Below are positions 1 through 13,300 of a DNA stretch of 64,000 nucleotides, piece after piece. A model generated the notes under the pieces. That model was given only the letters and a program-made list of their open reading frames with translations, was not told the DNA's origin and made no database searches. Position 1 is the stretch's first letter, and each line of letters begins with the position of its first letter. The translations under genes were made by a program, and so were the position numbers. Location: contig NMRA01000021.1 of assembly GCA_002633005.1 (NCBI GenBank), forward strand, positions 1,241,612 to 1,305,611, read 5' to 3'. This DNA comes from Phoronis australis. Its lineage: Eukaryota > Phoronida > Phoronidae.

Positions 1-5
1 ATTGA

Positions 6-238
6 NNNNNNNNNNNNNNNNNNNNNNNNNNNNNNNNNNNNNNNNNNNNNNNNNNNNNNNNNNNNNNNNNNNNNNNNNNNNNNNNNNNNNNNNNNNNNNN
101 NNNNNNNNNNNNNNNNNNNNNNNNNNNNNNNNNNNNNNNNNNNNNNNNNNNNNNNNNNNNNNNNNNNNNNNNNNNNNNNNNNNNNNNNNNNNNNNNNNNN
201 NNNNNNNNNNNNNNNNNNNNNNNNNNNNNNNNNNNNNN
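6..238. other. Assembly gap (run of N)
   Basis: This is a run of undetermined bases. It cuts into the 3' part of the minus-strand retrotransposon that begins immediately to its right. Confidence 0.99.
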
Positions 239-1775
239 AGAAGGTGAGGTCAACGCTTTTTTCTGGTTTAAAATTCATTCTCCATTCTTGTGACCAATAG
301 CTGAGTTTATTTAAGTCGTGTTGAAGCTGCAAAGAGCATTCAGGGCTGCTCCCTGCGAAGGGGTAAAAAAGCGCCGTGTCATCTGCATAAAGGTATGTGC
401 TACATGACAGGTTATCAGGAAGGTCATTAATATAAACCAAGAAGAGAAGAGGGCCCAATACGCTACCCTGCGGTACACCTGCGTTTACAAATCCAGGAGG
501 GGATAAAGTTGAAAGTACGCCGTCGACACGAACACTGTATGTTCTTTCGGAGAGATATGATGTGATCATGTTTAAAAGATTACCAGTAAAGCCATAGGAT
601 CGAAGTTTGTGAAGTAGAAGGTCGTGAGGGACACAGTCGAAAGCAGAAGCTATATCTAGAAAAATGGACCTGACACTCTCGCCTTCTCAAAATGTAAATG
701 AATCTCATGGACTATTTCAACAAGTTGTACCACGGTGCTGTTCCCACGCCAGAAACCAAATTGACGATGATAGATCAAGTTGTTTTGTTTGAGAAATGTA
801 AGAATACTTTGAGCAATGATCTTCTCGAAGATTTTGGGCAGGGTGTTAAGTAAAGTTATTGGGCGATAATTTGAAATTTCAGTTTTGGAGCCTTTTTTGT
901 GTATAGGGACCATAATTCCATGTTTCCAAGAAGACGGATATATACCAAGCTGAAGAAGTTTGTTAAACAGATTGGTCAGGGGCATGGTAATTTCGTTGGC
1001 AATCATTTTGATCATCTTGCTGGTTATTAAAGCTGTGCCATCATTCTTATTGGAGTCAATTTCATTGAGATATTTCCGGACATCAGTTTGATTAGCCAGG
1101 ATGTCAGACAGTTGATTGAGACAACGTTCACGAAGAAAGGGAAAGTTACCTACTTTAGTTGGTGTAATGTGGCTTTTGTTCGTGAAAAATTTGAGAAAAA
1201 AATCACACTTGTCACTACTACTTGAGGCTAGGTTACCATTATAGTTGATGACAGGATAGGAGGATTGTTGTTGACTGCCGCGTATTTTATTGATGATGTT
1301 CCAGTATTCTTTGGAGTTCTTGCTTGCGCTGTTAATTTGTTGAAAAAGCTTGTGTCGGTGATCAGCTTTGGCTTGATTTACTAAAGTTTCCACCAGCCGT
1401 GACTGCTCCTTATATCTGTTGTAGATTATAGTGTTGTTAGATCTTCTGAAAGAGCTGTAAAGTCTGTTTCTTGTGCGGATTGCCCGTTTAACATTATTGT
1501 TGAACCAAGGTTGGCGGTTGTGTTTATTTATCTTTTCAGTTGATGGGATGTTGTTTTTTAAAATTTCATAGAGGTACTAGTGAAGAGTGAAACAGTGTCA
1601 TCAATGTCGCCAGTGTTCAATATGGAATCCCAGTCAGTGTTGGTGATATCCTGACGCAGTTTATCGGTGTCGACCTGGTCATATTTCCAATTGGTTCGAG
1701 TGGTGTGTTGTTCCTTAACCGGTTTTTTAAGTGTTAGAGTGGTTTCGATTGTGTGGTGATCAGAAAGAAACTAGA
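239..1775 (-). mobile_element. Non-LTR retrotransposon fragment, CR1/Jockey-like, endonuclease end plus reverse transcriptase
   Basis: On the minus strand the sequence starts with the end of an AP-endonuclease domain (LSDHHTIET near 1765). It continues through a linker with RQPWFNNNVKRAIRTRN (about 1460-1520), then the RT fingers in an open stretch at 656-1393 (WKHGIMVPIHKKG, NYRPITLLNTLPKIFEK). The palm follows in another frame: FLDIASAFDCVPHD, AGVPQGSVLGPLLF and the YADD catalytic box near 380-390. A one-base frameshift near 680 separates fingers from palm, so the copy is dead. It is 5'-truncated near 1775 and runs into the gap at its 3' end. The domain order and motifs are those of the CR1/Jockey group; the exact clade is not resolved. 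Confidence 0.9.
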
Positions 1776-3568
1776 TAACGCCTTGATAGTTACCACTGTT
1801 GTGTTATGATCTGTTGTGAAGTAAAAGAACTGCTATATTTTTAAGAGTAAAATCTATTGCGTCAGATGGCTACAGCTACAATCCACAGAGTGTCACCAGG
1901 GGACTGGACCACACGACTAGTGGACTTATCTTATACGTGACCAAGCAGTGATGAGTATCATATGATAATATCGTCACATTCACCATGGCAAAAGACGAAA
2001 CTATTCCCCCACTCAACAACTGGGTGTCCAGGTTTATGCTATAGCGTTCTGTTGTCAGACATATCCGCAATTAGAAATGCTTGCACACAGCCCAAAAATG
2101 ATTAGTGCTTAGATTTGACCTAAGTCTTAGATTTTCTTTAAAGGTATTGCCTGCCAATTTCTGAGGTGCCTTTTCTGAACGACGGACCAAAAACGACTAC
2201 ACGTATAGCAGATGATTTTTTATTGGTTTTGTAAATAATGACTTGGTTGAAACCTTGGTATAACCTCTGAAACTGAAACCGGATATTTTGATCACTAAAA
2301 TGGACGGAAAGTAGGAGAACATGTGATCCAACACATTTATGCACGACCCTAGCAAGTTGAATGAGAAGAGTTTCCTATCAGAGTGCTCTGAACCCAACAT
2401 CATTCAAATTAGATAGAACGACTGGTATTTCCGTTTTGTTACAGCTATATATCCTGAGTGAGGAAGACGAACTATAAGAAGCGACTGGACAAGCTCTTCA
2501 ACTTCAGTAATCAATTAATCCGATTTTTTTGGAAGCATTGTCCGCGTGACTTATCCAGCGAGGTCGATTTTCTTCTGTCTATGGAACTAAGCTAGTTGAT
2601 TGCGTTAACGCAATTCTCTAATGCCCTTATATAAGTCGATAACTGTCAAATGACGCGAGCTTAATTTCATCCTTACGATGACTAGATTGCAACGCATTCT
2701 GGGAAAATGCAATTGTAACTTCATGGTTCTTTCTCATGAAAATTAAAGTTCATGTCCTGCTTTACAAGCATTTGCACAATTAACAACTTTAGAGTAATTT
2801 TCTTAAATGTGCTCGGGGATCCACTCATTAATTTTTGGTCTTCACCCTTTCCTCGCTATGCGCTAGTCGAAAAAATGAGAGAATTCAATATTTTGAGTGT
2901 TTTTGTACATTTTGGTGGTTTTCAAAACATAGAAATCACTAGTCCCTCTAATTCATAGTTCATGTTTCAAGTAATAAAAGGATTGTTGCAAGCACCCCTC
3001 GACCCACAACCCCCTCGACCCACTGCTCCCTCGACCCACGACCTGTAGCAATAGAGGTATTTTTGCGCTTTTTACACATTTCACAATATTATTACGTCGC
3101 TGAATGACATTTCTTTACTATTTAACTGCCGACGATCATTGGCCTCGCAGATTTTTGCGAAAATAAAAGTAAAAGAAAAGCAGTCACGTAAAAAATCGAA
3201 TACTTTTATGGAAAAGCTCCGCACAACTGGTGACGTGTTGTCTGAGATAAAATCAGTGTAATTCTCAGTTGAACGTTGGTCATTTCATCATGATTCATGC
3301 TTCATTGTCACCGACTTTGTCTCTTTATTGTAATTACTCAGTGTTAGGTATGGGACTGTTGTAAAGACGTTTAATGTATTTTACCCCTTTTGAAAAATAA
3401 TCGTGCATGGGCAGCGCACCATAGGGAGCTGGGGGCTATAGCCCCATTTATTTCAGTGCTGTACAGCCCATGTCTTAATGTAATAAATTCGAATTTTGAA
3501 TCTTTTAGCATGGGACAGTGGTACATTGGACGAACAAATTATTGAATGTACTATTTGACTCCGCACAG
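1776..3568. other. Gene-poor stretch
   Basis: I see no gene I can support here. The short open frames lack domain motifs, splice context and a coding feel. One short tandem repeat lies at 2992-3044 and is listed separately. Confidence 0.6.
2992..3044. repeat. Short tandem repeat, unit CCCTCGACCCAC
   Basis: Three imperfect copies of CCCTCGACCCAC, separated by 5-7 bases, lie in a row in otherwise AT-rich DNA. The C-rich strand stands out from its surroundings. No function can be assigned. Confidence 0.75.
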
Positions 3569-3739
3569 CAGCCTCCCGTTCAGTAACGCTAGGACCTCGC
3601 TAAAAAGCAAGACTTCGCGAGATTACGTGAGATATTGCCGTGCATTTTAAATTAGAACACGTGACTTTGACTAGGTTTTAGCTAGGTCCTAGCATAGGTC
3701 CTAGCATAGGTCCTAGCGTCTACTGAACGCACGCCAGGT
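3569..3739 (+). repeat. MITE-like palindromic element, copy 1
   Basis: The left end contains CGTTCAGTAACGCTAGGACC. The right end, read on the minus strand, contains CGTTCAGTAGACGCTAGGACC, so the ends are imperfect terminal inverted repeats. The core includes AAGACTTCGCGAGATTACG. The motif TAGGTCCTAGCA is tandemly repeated near the right end, once more than in copy 2. A near-identical copy interrupts the gypsy element at 12205-12363, and a diverged partial copy lies at 16411-16492. No coding capacity is seen, so this is a non-autonomous DNA element whose superfamily I cannot assign. Confidence 0.85.
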
Positions 3740-3794
3740 CTCGTGCAGACAGAGCGCGTTGCTTGCCAACTGTAGTCGAGGTATGGTCCGTTAA

Positions 3795-3952
3795 ACCATA
3801 GACTATAGTACATGGACCGCCAACTCCGTATACTTTCAATGGACGAAATCTGTGATCTTACGCATAAGCCCTTACGTCATTATTCACTGGCGACACCTGG
3901 CTAAATTTTCTGGTGCAATTTCCGGCAAGTACGTCGTCTACTAATCATGGTC
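3795..3952 (+). repeat. Dispersed segment ending at the THAP start codon, copy 1
   Basis: This segment is homologous to the reverse complement of 55242-55404. Shared blocks include AGTACATGGACCGC, GAAATCTGTGATCTTACGC, AAGTACGTCGTCT and CTAATCATGGT. The similarity stops at the ATG of the THAP ORF. It may be the 5' flank or terminal region of a THAP-bearing transposon, or a duplicated promoter. Confidence 0.75.
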
Positions 3953-4159
3953 GGCTACTGTGTGGCCGGTTGTTCGGCCACACACCCGAAATGCAAAGGA
4001 ATTAGCTTCCATACCATCCGCAGACCCCATAATCGGCTGTGGGAAGAAAAGCTTACTTGTTATATCAACGTGAATGGCAGTTGTTTCAGCAATAAGACTT
4101 TATACAGTTGTTCAAGGCACCTCGAAGATGAATGTTTTTTAATAGAGTCTACTACTTAA
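3947..4159 (+). CDS. THAP-type zinc-finger ORF (70 aa, probably one exon or a transposon relic)
   Basis: The 70-residue ORF fits a THAP DNA-binding domain. It begins MVGYCVAGC, has the expected tryptophan in RLWEEKL, and closes with CSRHLEDECF. The C2CH ligands have THAP spacing: C-x3-C, then 44 residues, then C-x2-H. The AVPTIF tail typical of THAP domains is missing because the frame ends just after the last ligand. Known THAP domains bind DNA and occur in host transcription factors and in the transposases of P and Kolobok elements. The upstream 150 bp recurs inverted at 55.2-55.4 kb, which favours a mobile origin. No clear donor site follows and the next open frame (4306-4488) shows no recognised domain. 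A genuine first exon remains possible. Confidence 0.65.
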   Translation: MVGYCVAGCSATHPKCKGISFHTIRRPHNRLWEEKLTCYINVNGSCFSNKTLYSCSRHLEDECFLIESTT

Positions 4160-7100
4160 TCCTGTCCTCACAAATCCATTTTTCTTTTCTCCGTTTTGAT
4201 GAAAACTATCTGGTAAACGTTTTGACGAAAATTGTCCACTAAATTTCTTTCAGAGGTAGTGACTCATGAACTCCTGTCCTTACGAGGAACTTCAGTCATA
4301 GTCTAGTGAGCGAATTAACCAAATTACTCTTCGCTGGCCCTGATCAGACGGTTGATCTCAGCAGAATGCGCACATTTGGCCAGGATTTGGATCAGCGATT
4401 TCAACAAATGCACATTCGTGTACAAATAAATAGAACGCTGGTAAAACTTTTAACACAAATAAAGATTACATTAATACTTCAGAAATAATCAACTGGACCA
4501 GTCAAACTCTATCTCGCAATTCAACAGCAGGTTACACAATATATGCCGCACAAAATCTCTCGACTGTAGTCTATGAAAATGCAACCAACTTCAATCTTTG
4601 AAAACATGGAACAGGAACACCAGAGGGGTGTGAAGGTTGCTTTTATTCTTCAATGTTAAATTTTTGTAAGCGGACAAATGGTTTTTAAATTTCCCCCTTA
4701 AGTCCTAATATTTCCAAACTTAGCCATTGAAACGAACGTTTATGACGAAAACAAAATTCTTCAACCAGTTTTGTAAAGTCCTATACCACCTGTAGGGTAC
4801 ATAATGAGCCAATCCCACTCCTAATGTAACAAAAGGGTCCCGTGCTAAGTATTGCCCTTCTGAAATATTACCGTATTCGCCCTAATAAGCGGCCAGGGCG
4901 CTTAGAAAAATCCGCTTCAGGAAGGAGGCGCTTATTACAGCCCAAAAGTGGTTGAAACCCGGTCTCCGAAACAGGTGAAATCGTAAACTAGAATTCAGCA
5001 AATTTACGCTCTTTGACGAATCTGTAAACTATGACAGAGTTTCTACAACACTGCAGTGCATTGCTATCAAACTTTATTGTCAACTTACAAGCATTTTTCA
5101 GAAAATCCCACTGCCAAAAATTGCCGTGAATCAGATTTCAAGCTCCTCAGCTTGGTTTAACTATATATTGATAAACCATAAAAATGGTTCCAAGTGATCA
5201 GTGCAATGCCTGCGCACGTCTAATAAATGTGTATCATGCAGCTCCTGATTTAAACAAAGGTCTGCTTTTTAATTTTGGTCCGGTATAAATAACGCCACAG
5301 AACGGGAAATCCAGCGAAACACTTCTACCTTACAAATCTGACAATCCCTAGTCTCAGAAAATTTGAGCACCCGGCAAAAGATACTAATGATGAAATTCTG
5401 GTGATGATAATCACCCACTTTGTTTATTTACTTCACCTCAATTTGAAATACTTGGTAAAATGAAGACTATTCGAGTAAGCATCATGTGGGTCCCAATGCC
5501 AACCCAATATATGATAGAACCCAACAAGCTCAAATTGCAGTCAAATCAGGTTGGGCATAAATAAGGAAATTTACTGTATCAACAGATTGGCCAAATAAGA
5601 ATAAGATTCAGAGTGTTGCTACAGTGCACACGTGCACGATACTTGGTCTATTATTTTCCCGCCGTAAATGCATGAACCAATCAGATCACCAATGGCGCAA
5701 AGTTTTCGAAAACTGCTCGATTTTTAGGGAGTCCCGTTACTGTTCAATTTATTTTCAAAACTTTATTGTGTTACATTTAATTTATTTTCTGTTCAACTGA
5801 ATGAAGCCACCTACACTAACACAATTAATGCATTGTAAAAACCAAAAGTTATGCTCTATCAACGTTAGACAAAATCAGACCACCCCTTTCTTAAAAAATG
5901 GGTTAAAAGTTAGAAACAAAGGACACAAGTTTCCATCACTTGTAACGTCGATTTTCGACATTGATGTTGGGGAGGAACATCAGTCTGGCGACAGCAACAC
6001 GGAATCGTACGAAGGCGATGATTTTCAAAATTTGATTCGTTTTCGCTGTATGACTTTTTTCCCTATGGGTCAGGGTTATTTCTGAATCCAGGAACAAGAA
6101 CTGAAAGAGGCAGGGTTCGTGATAACGTTGGTGTTACAACTGTCATCGATATTGTCATCTCCTCCGTTTTCATCCAATCTTCCCAAATGAAAACTTGAAT
6201 GAAGAGGACCTTCAGTACTTGAGTGAGCATGGTATACTGTGTGGTTTATGTTGAATTATTCAACGGTAATTTTAAGAACCATTTCACGCTATACCTACAA
6301 CCAACGGCCCTTTTAAGGGCCACTCAACACTTCCCAGAAGAACTGCTCACTTGAGAATGTTGATTTATAAACATGCTTTCGTTGTTTTCTCAGTAGGCCT
6401 ATGTGAACCATAAATCAAAAACTGTCCGATAACTATGCTGCTATTGGGCAAGCAGACGACATAATCAGTCGGCACCGAAGTTTCAATTTTGTAATTAATT
6501 ACCAGTAGCATTGCCAAAAGTACTCACAATACCAACACTTCTACTATTGAAAGACTCTGAAAAGCGTTTCAATGCCGAAATTATTATTTTTTTCGTTGTT
6601 TTGGACAGTAAAGTAGATGCAAATATTTCTCGTCAAAATACACTAAATGGAAACTGTACCAGAAAGGTCACGAGAGTTCAGCTAGCACGTAAGAAAATGC
6701 CGGAGTTGCGAATCTGTTGTCTATAATCTATGGTTAAACTGAAAAATGGTTCGTGATTCTTGTCCATCGTCGGCATTTCTGTCCTGCTATGGGACGAAAT
6801 AGTCCCAGCTCTCCTTTCACCTCCCTGGCTACTTTCGGGGTTCAACGGGAACTTTGCATTAAACCCATCTACTTGTGTTCAAAAGTCAATTTCAAAAACT
6901 TCCCAATAATACACTTGCACGTTAAGTAAAAATTTTAATTTAAAAGTAGGGGAAAATAGCCTGAAGTAATATGTAATCCAAAATGTGTCAGTGCAAAATG
7001 ATCGAAACAGCCAATCAAATGCCAGGAAAATATTGTGTCCGTACCTTTCCCATTCCCAAGTCGTCTGCTTCATGAAAGCATTCATCAGAGAACAGCCAAC

Positions 7101-9125
7101 TTATGTTATCCTGTTGGCTTGGCTAGCTTGTTTACAGCTACTGTCAATATTGGACAGTAATAATTCTTGGATGGGTGTGCAAGTAATTGGCAATTACCAA
7201 AGGCCAAAGCTCATAAACCAACAGACAGAGGTTAAGAATTGAGGAAAGCCAAGTCAAGTGGCAAGTGATTACTGTACTGACATACAAACAATTCTTGGCA
7301 TGTTCCTGAATCATTTTGTGCTTCTAAAAACATCAGTTTTAGGCCAGCTAGGACACTGCTGAAACCATGAATCATTTAATGAGTGTGCGACTTCGCAATA
7401 GACTGGCAGGATGTCTGCCCCTTGTTGCATTCATGTCTCAGATTCTGCTAAAAATTCGGAGCTCTTGGAAGTATCAGATATTACGTGGTCTAAGGCTTAA
7501 ACAAATGGATGAACACTGAGGGCAAGAAAAGTATCATTGCTGAGACGTTTTTAAATTTTTGTGAAAAAAACAGAGCTGTTCTATCAGTGTTTCAGACCCT
7601 TTACAGATGTAACAAAAATTGAAAGAGCTCTTAAAAATTTGACAAGCTGAAGAAGGAAACGTTGTTGAACCTACTAGAAAATTGTCACTGTCAGTTCCAG
7701 TTAAGAGTACTCAAAGAAATGTATATGTGTTGGCAGCCCAATGTGTCATTTGCCACAAATCAAAATCCGCCACAGAGAAGTTCACAACAAAAGAAAACCT
7801 ATCCCAGTTCCAAACATTCACTTGTAAATAGGCCTACTTATTCTTAATTCATTTATGGTAAAATATGTGTAGGCCCGAGAAAAAGGAATTATTTTGCTTG
7901 ATAAATTTGCAGTATTAGCCAACCACATCTCAAAGGTACTGACTGTAGTATTTACTTACATCTGAGTGATCAACACTGCTTTGTGTGAACTTCCAAGCCT
8001 ATTTTCAGACCTTTTTATGTAGAAACATGAGCAGCATTTTGGAGTTTGATCAATATAAAATGCAGATATTGCCTGTGTTCTGTAACTCATTATCAAATGT
8101 TGCTCAGATTTCAGTGTCTCACATTTTGGACATTCTATATCACAAATGATTTCATTTCATGAAAGTGAAAAGTCCCCATGTTTAAACCTGCGCACTTTCA
8201 TGAAATTTTACTGTTTGAAATTCGGCCAATTCTGGAAATACACATACAATAGAAAATATCTAAAAAGTTCATTAGGTTGGTACTGCAAATAATACTTAAA
8301 TAGGTTGCACTGGTGCCAAATCTTTAATGTGGATTTGAGGCAAATCCCTGAATTTATTAGGGTCACTTTGTGGGTAAATTTAGAACTGCATGCCTTTCTT
8401 TCTAATACTATTATTGAAACAGAAAGGTATTGCCTGACTGACGAAGTGGCCACATTTAATGATTCATGGCGATTTCTAGGAAGTTCAAAATGAAGTAAAA
8501 TTATGTCTAGAACCCGAGTTACTAAGCAAGTGTTTACTCTGTGGCTGTGGCCAGTCATTACATAACATCTCATTGAACTAAATGTTACTGTTCTGGATAT
8601 TCTAACCAGTTGTGGGTATGGCAATTAATTCAATCACATAATTTTGTAAAATTTACAAATCCTAAATTGCCTGAATCAGGAGAAAAACCCAAGACCTGCA
8701 AAAGGATGAAAACGTGATATAAGTGTATGTTTCTAACACTTTTAGTATGTCCAAACTGCGTCATAATTGTTGTGGATAAGTCATCGCTACCCCCAATTAT
8801 CTCTATGATGAGTCCCCTGTATCACCAGTGCCAGCTGTTGAATGGTGAACGGTTTATCGAAGCGTGGTGTAACACAGTTCGAAGGAGGAAATTTCAACCA
8901 GTTTTCCATTAGTAAACCGATCTTTTAGACTTTTTTGAGTAAAAATTTTCATACTGATGTAGTGCATTAGGAGACATCATAAGAACAGACGAGGTGATCT
9001 TTCTATAATGTGCGGGGCGCCTTTTGTCCCGTTCAGTGGCTTTACCAGACGTAGAGGGTTGTGAGCGTGTGATAACATCTAGCTTCTTTTTTAACTGCAT
9101 GCCAAGCACAGTCTTTTGTCTGGTA
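4160..9125. other. Long stretch without a recognisable gene
   Basis: Only short open frames occur (for example 5801-6085 plus, 94 codons, and 8208-8624 minus, 138 codons). None shows a recognisable domain, so I do not call them. Near 4870-4940 a GC-richer patch with CCGTATTCGCCCTAATAAGCG looks like the end of a dispersed repeat. The stretch may hold decayed remains of the transposon suggested by the THAP ORF, but nothing definite was seen. Confidence 0.5.
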
Positions 9126-9175
9126 CATGCGCGCACCCCGGGGGGAGGGGGCTCGAGGGACACAGTCAAACCCAC
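9126..9175 (+). repeat. Left end only of the CATGCGCGCACCC element
   Basis: CATGCGCGCACCCCGGGGGG followed by AGGGGGCTCG matches the left ends of the complete elements at 51693 and 58840. No matching right end is found nearby, so this is a solo or truncated copy. Confidence 0.65.
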
Positions 9176-9716
9176 AGCGAATTGGTACGTTCGGAAAGAA
9201 TAGATTATTGTAACTTCGGTTGTAGTTGGGCAATTTTGGCGATTCCAAAAGCTAAACATGATCAGCATTTGACAAGGATTTCAGAAATGCTATTGATTTA
9301 TGTTCAAATATGTTATAACTTAACTTTTATTTTTAACAGCACAGCCCAGTCAGGCTAGATACGATCTTGTTGGAGATTAGAGCAATTGTTGAACAAAAGG
9401 AAGCTCAGTGGCTCTCCCACCATAAATGCCAGAATGGAGTTGATCAGTCGTGTAAGATATTGGCTACAGGGGTCATCTTCCCAACTTGTTGTTGGGCAAC
9501 GGGCAAACGCCCGTAATGTGATCTATAGGAAGATCAGTGTCCAAACCTCAAGTGATCCTTTATTGTCTACGTTGTGTATGTCGAGCCATTGAACAGCTGT
9601 GGAAATTATTGGAAGTGATGGTGTTTAATGCAGTCGTGCGATTGAATCAGTTTGAAAACAAGCCATTTATTCAGGTTACTACAGGACAGCAGCCTTTTTG
9701 TCAGTATTGAACAGAC

Positions 9717-9904
9717 ATGACTTCTACGGGGACGCACGCACGGACGGTTCGAGATGATGTGAAGTGCCCCCAGATTTCCATGAAAGACCTTTCCATGGAA
9801 AAAGATATTCTCGGCAGTGGTGGTTACGGCGCTGTTTATAGAGGTCTATACCGGGGGTTAGATGTGGCTGTGAAGGTGGTCGACCAGCATAAGTACAGTG
9901 AACG
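9717..9904 (+). CDS. Kinase exon 1 (start, glycine-rich loop, ATP lysine)
   Basis: The exon begins with ATG at 9717 (MTSTGTHARTV) and carries GSGGYGAVYRG and VAVKVV. It ends two bases into a codon at donor ACG|GTAGGT. The next exon supplies the third base. This start is chosen because it is the first ATG in the open frame, just before the kinase domain. Confidence 0.85.
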
Positions 9905-10307
9905 GTAGGTACTATAGGACTCCTACACTCTGATGTTCCGGACCTTTCACAGATATCATTTAGACTTACATGTAATACGATAGGTTTCATGTACGTCTCT
10001 AAAAATCAATATGTGGAGTTAATTGTTTTCCATAGATATCAAGCTGCCAATGCCCGGCGTAACTGTCCAAGTTCCTGTGTATGGGATAAATAAATTTCGA
10101 TCTCGGTGGGACATCCGAGATGAAATGAATTCTTGACAGGACAGGGTAGTAGTATGTATGTGGGATAACCTGTATATATGCAAATACAAAATGAAGCAAT
10201 GCCTGCATGAGTGGTGTATACACTGTACATGTAGGATGAACCACTGCCTGCATTTCTTGCATCCTGTATCAAAAATGTATGCGCGCGCGCTCGTGTGTTT
10301 GTGTGCC

Positions 10308-10388
<81 letters not shown>

Positions 10389-13300
10389 GATTATATATTG
10401 CGACCGCTAGATGGCGTGTTGCTTGATGTACGCTCTCTATTGTCTGAAAATAGATATCAAGTGACTTCCTCAAAAATGGTTGTTGTTTGTCTTTGAAGAA
10501 TTGACTCGAATCGAATCAACGTTAAGAGTTGGCGACGAGGTCGAAAAATGTCGTCTTTAATTTGATCAATATCTCCATTAACAGAATCAACTAACTTTGA
10601 TTCATACATCGAACGATTGGAGGCGTATTTCGAGCCAAATGATTTGCCCTCCGGAAAACATGTTAGTTGTTTTTAGCCGTTATCGGTGAAACGGCTTATG
10701 ATCTGTTGAAATCATTGTTGTCTCCGGCAGCCCCTAAGGACAAGTCGTTTCAACAATGCGTCGCTGCGCTGAATGAACATTACTCCCCAAAACCGGTGGT
10801 GATTATGGAACGTTTCCGATTCATGAAAAAGATACAAAAGCCCACAGAGTCAATCCGTGATTATATTGTGGCTTTGAAAACCCTAAATATTCACTGTGAT
10901 TTTAAAACTACACTTGAGGAGCGTCTGAGAGACCAGTTGGTTATGGGCCTTTACTCAGATGAAATGCAACAACGTCTCTTACGAGAGAAAGACATGAAAT
11001 CTCAAGATGCCGTTGACATTGTGGTTGCTATGAAGGCGGCGATGAAGGACTCTAAAGAAATCCGCCCAGCACCGCAAGATGTTCACAAAGTAGCTGGAGC
11101 TGCAGGTGGGGTGAAACCCAAGCCCAACCCTGCTCCTCGTAGAACTCGTGGAAATAGCTCCACATCGTCAAACTTCAATGGATCATGCTGGCGTTGCAAA
11201 GCCAAGCACAAGGCTCATGAGTGCCGGTTCATAAATGCCACATGTTACAAGTGTAGTAAGATAGGGCACATTAAAAAGTCGTGCCATTCAACCCACCATG
11301 TATCTGTGTCTGCAGGCTCTCAAGAAACGTCTCAAGAGGACACTCAGGAGGTGGATGCCTATGGTGTGTATCACATAAATGAAACTATCGGTGATGAGCC
11401 AGACAGGTTGACATTGACTCTTAATGGAATACCTGTTACTATGGAGGTTGACAATGGTTCCAGTCGTTCACTTATGTCTCGTGACACATTTTTCGAGACA
11501 TGGAGTGATGATTCGCATCCAGAACTCGTTAGAGAAGAGTTGCCATTGCGTACGTACACTAAGGAACCGATACCGGTTGTCGGTTCGTGCATTGTTTCTG
11601 TGAAATACCGAGGTTGTGTCAAGGGTCTGAAGTTGTGGATTGTGGAGAGTGCAGGTCCAACGTTGTTGGTTTGCAGTTGGATGCGCGAGTTCAACATGCA
11701 AGGAACACCAATTAACTCAGTTGATGTGTCTAAAAATGTGTTGGATGAATTTCCAACTTTTTTCGAACCGGGTTTAGGTACATGTACCTTGCGCGATGTG
11801 AAGGCTAAAATTCATGTGGACCCTGACGTCACACCACTGTTCTACAAAGCTCGCTCTGTGCCTCCTGCTATGCGCATTAGAATAGAAGAGGAGTTGGATC
11901 GTTTGCGGAGGCTTAACATCATTAAACCAGTTGAGATCAGTGATTGGGCTGAGCCCATTGTACCAGTTATCAAGGCTGAGGGTCAGTCATTGCGTATCTG
12001 TGGTGACTACAAATTAACTGTGAACAAAGTATCTCAGTTAGACCGCTATCCGATTCCGCGTATGGATGGTTTGTTTGCGTCATTAGCCGGTGGACAGAAG
12101 TTCACAAAGTCGGACATGTCGAACGCTTACAACCAACTTGAGTTGGACGAGCAGTCCAAAATGTATACCACTATTAACACACACCGCGGATTGTTTGTCT
12201 ACAACAGCCTCCCGTTCAGTAACGCTAGGACCTCACTAAAAAGCAAGACTTCGCGAGATTACGTGAGATATTGCCGTGTATTTTAAATGAGAACACGTGA
12301 TCTTGACTAGATTTTAGCTAGGTCCTAGGGTAGGTCCTAGCGTCTACTGAACGCACGCCAGGTGTTCGTTTGATATTAAGTCAATACCCGGTCTGTTTCA
12401 ACGCCATATGGAAACGTTGTTGAAAGGTATCCCGCAGGTAGTTGTGTACCTTGATGACGTGCTTGTTACTGGCGTTGATGATAAGGAACACAATCTGTGT
12501 GAAGTACTGCGTTGTTTCACAGAATCCGGTCTTCGGCTCTGTAAAGACAAGTGTTCACTGATGCAGTCAGAGGTTGTGTATTTGGGTCGTCGCGTCACCT
12601 AGGAAGGACTTCGCCCTACTCAGGATCGTGTTAAAGCTATCTTGAATGCTCCCGTACCGTCAAATGCCTCTGAACTCAAAGCCTTTTTGGGTATGCTAAA
12701 CCATTATGGATCTTTTTTGCGTGATTTGAGTACATCACTTGAACCTCTTCATCGGTTGTTGAGGCGTAATCAAACTTGGTTTTGGTTGGCAGAGTGTCAG
12801 AGGGCATTTGATGGTGCGAAGGAACTGCTGTGTTCATCTCCATTGTTAGTTCATTATGACCCTGATAAACCATTACTACTGTCGTGTGATGCGTCTTCGT
12901 ATGGTTTAGGTTGCACTTTGTCTCGCATAAACCCTGATGGAATTGAATCGCCTATTGCATATGCATCTAGATCTTTGAACAAGGCCGAACGAAACTATGG
13001 GATGGTTGACAAGGAGGGTCTAGCTTGTGTTTTCGCTGTTAAGAAAATGCACCAGTATGTTTGGGGTCGTAAATTCACACTAGAAACAGATCACAAACCC
13101 CTTTTAACCCTTTTACATGAGACAAAATCTATACCTCCTATGGCGTCAGCCAGAATGCAGCGTTGGGCCTTGACGTTGTCAGGTTATGATTACTGTATTC
13201 GTTATCGTAAGGGATCAACCAATTGTGTTGCAGATGCTCTCAGTAGATTGCCATTGCCGTTTCAGGAGGTAAACGCTCCTACCCCTGGTGATCTGATTTT

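Noticed and set aside
2-247. Open frame of 81 residues over the N run
   Set aside because: It consists almost entirely of undetermined bases.
8208-8624. 138-codon minus-strand ORF
   Set aside because: It has no domain, no coding-like composition and no neighbour support; it is likely chance.
10039-10496. Long HTHT and CVCV open frames on both strands
   Set aside because: They are translations of the TG microsatellite.
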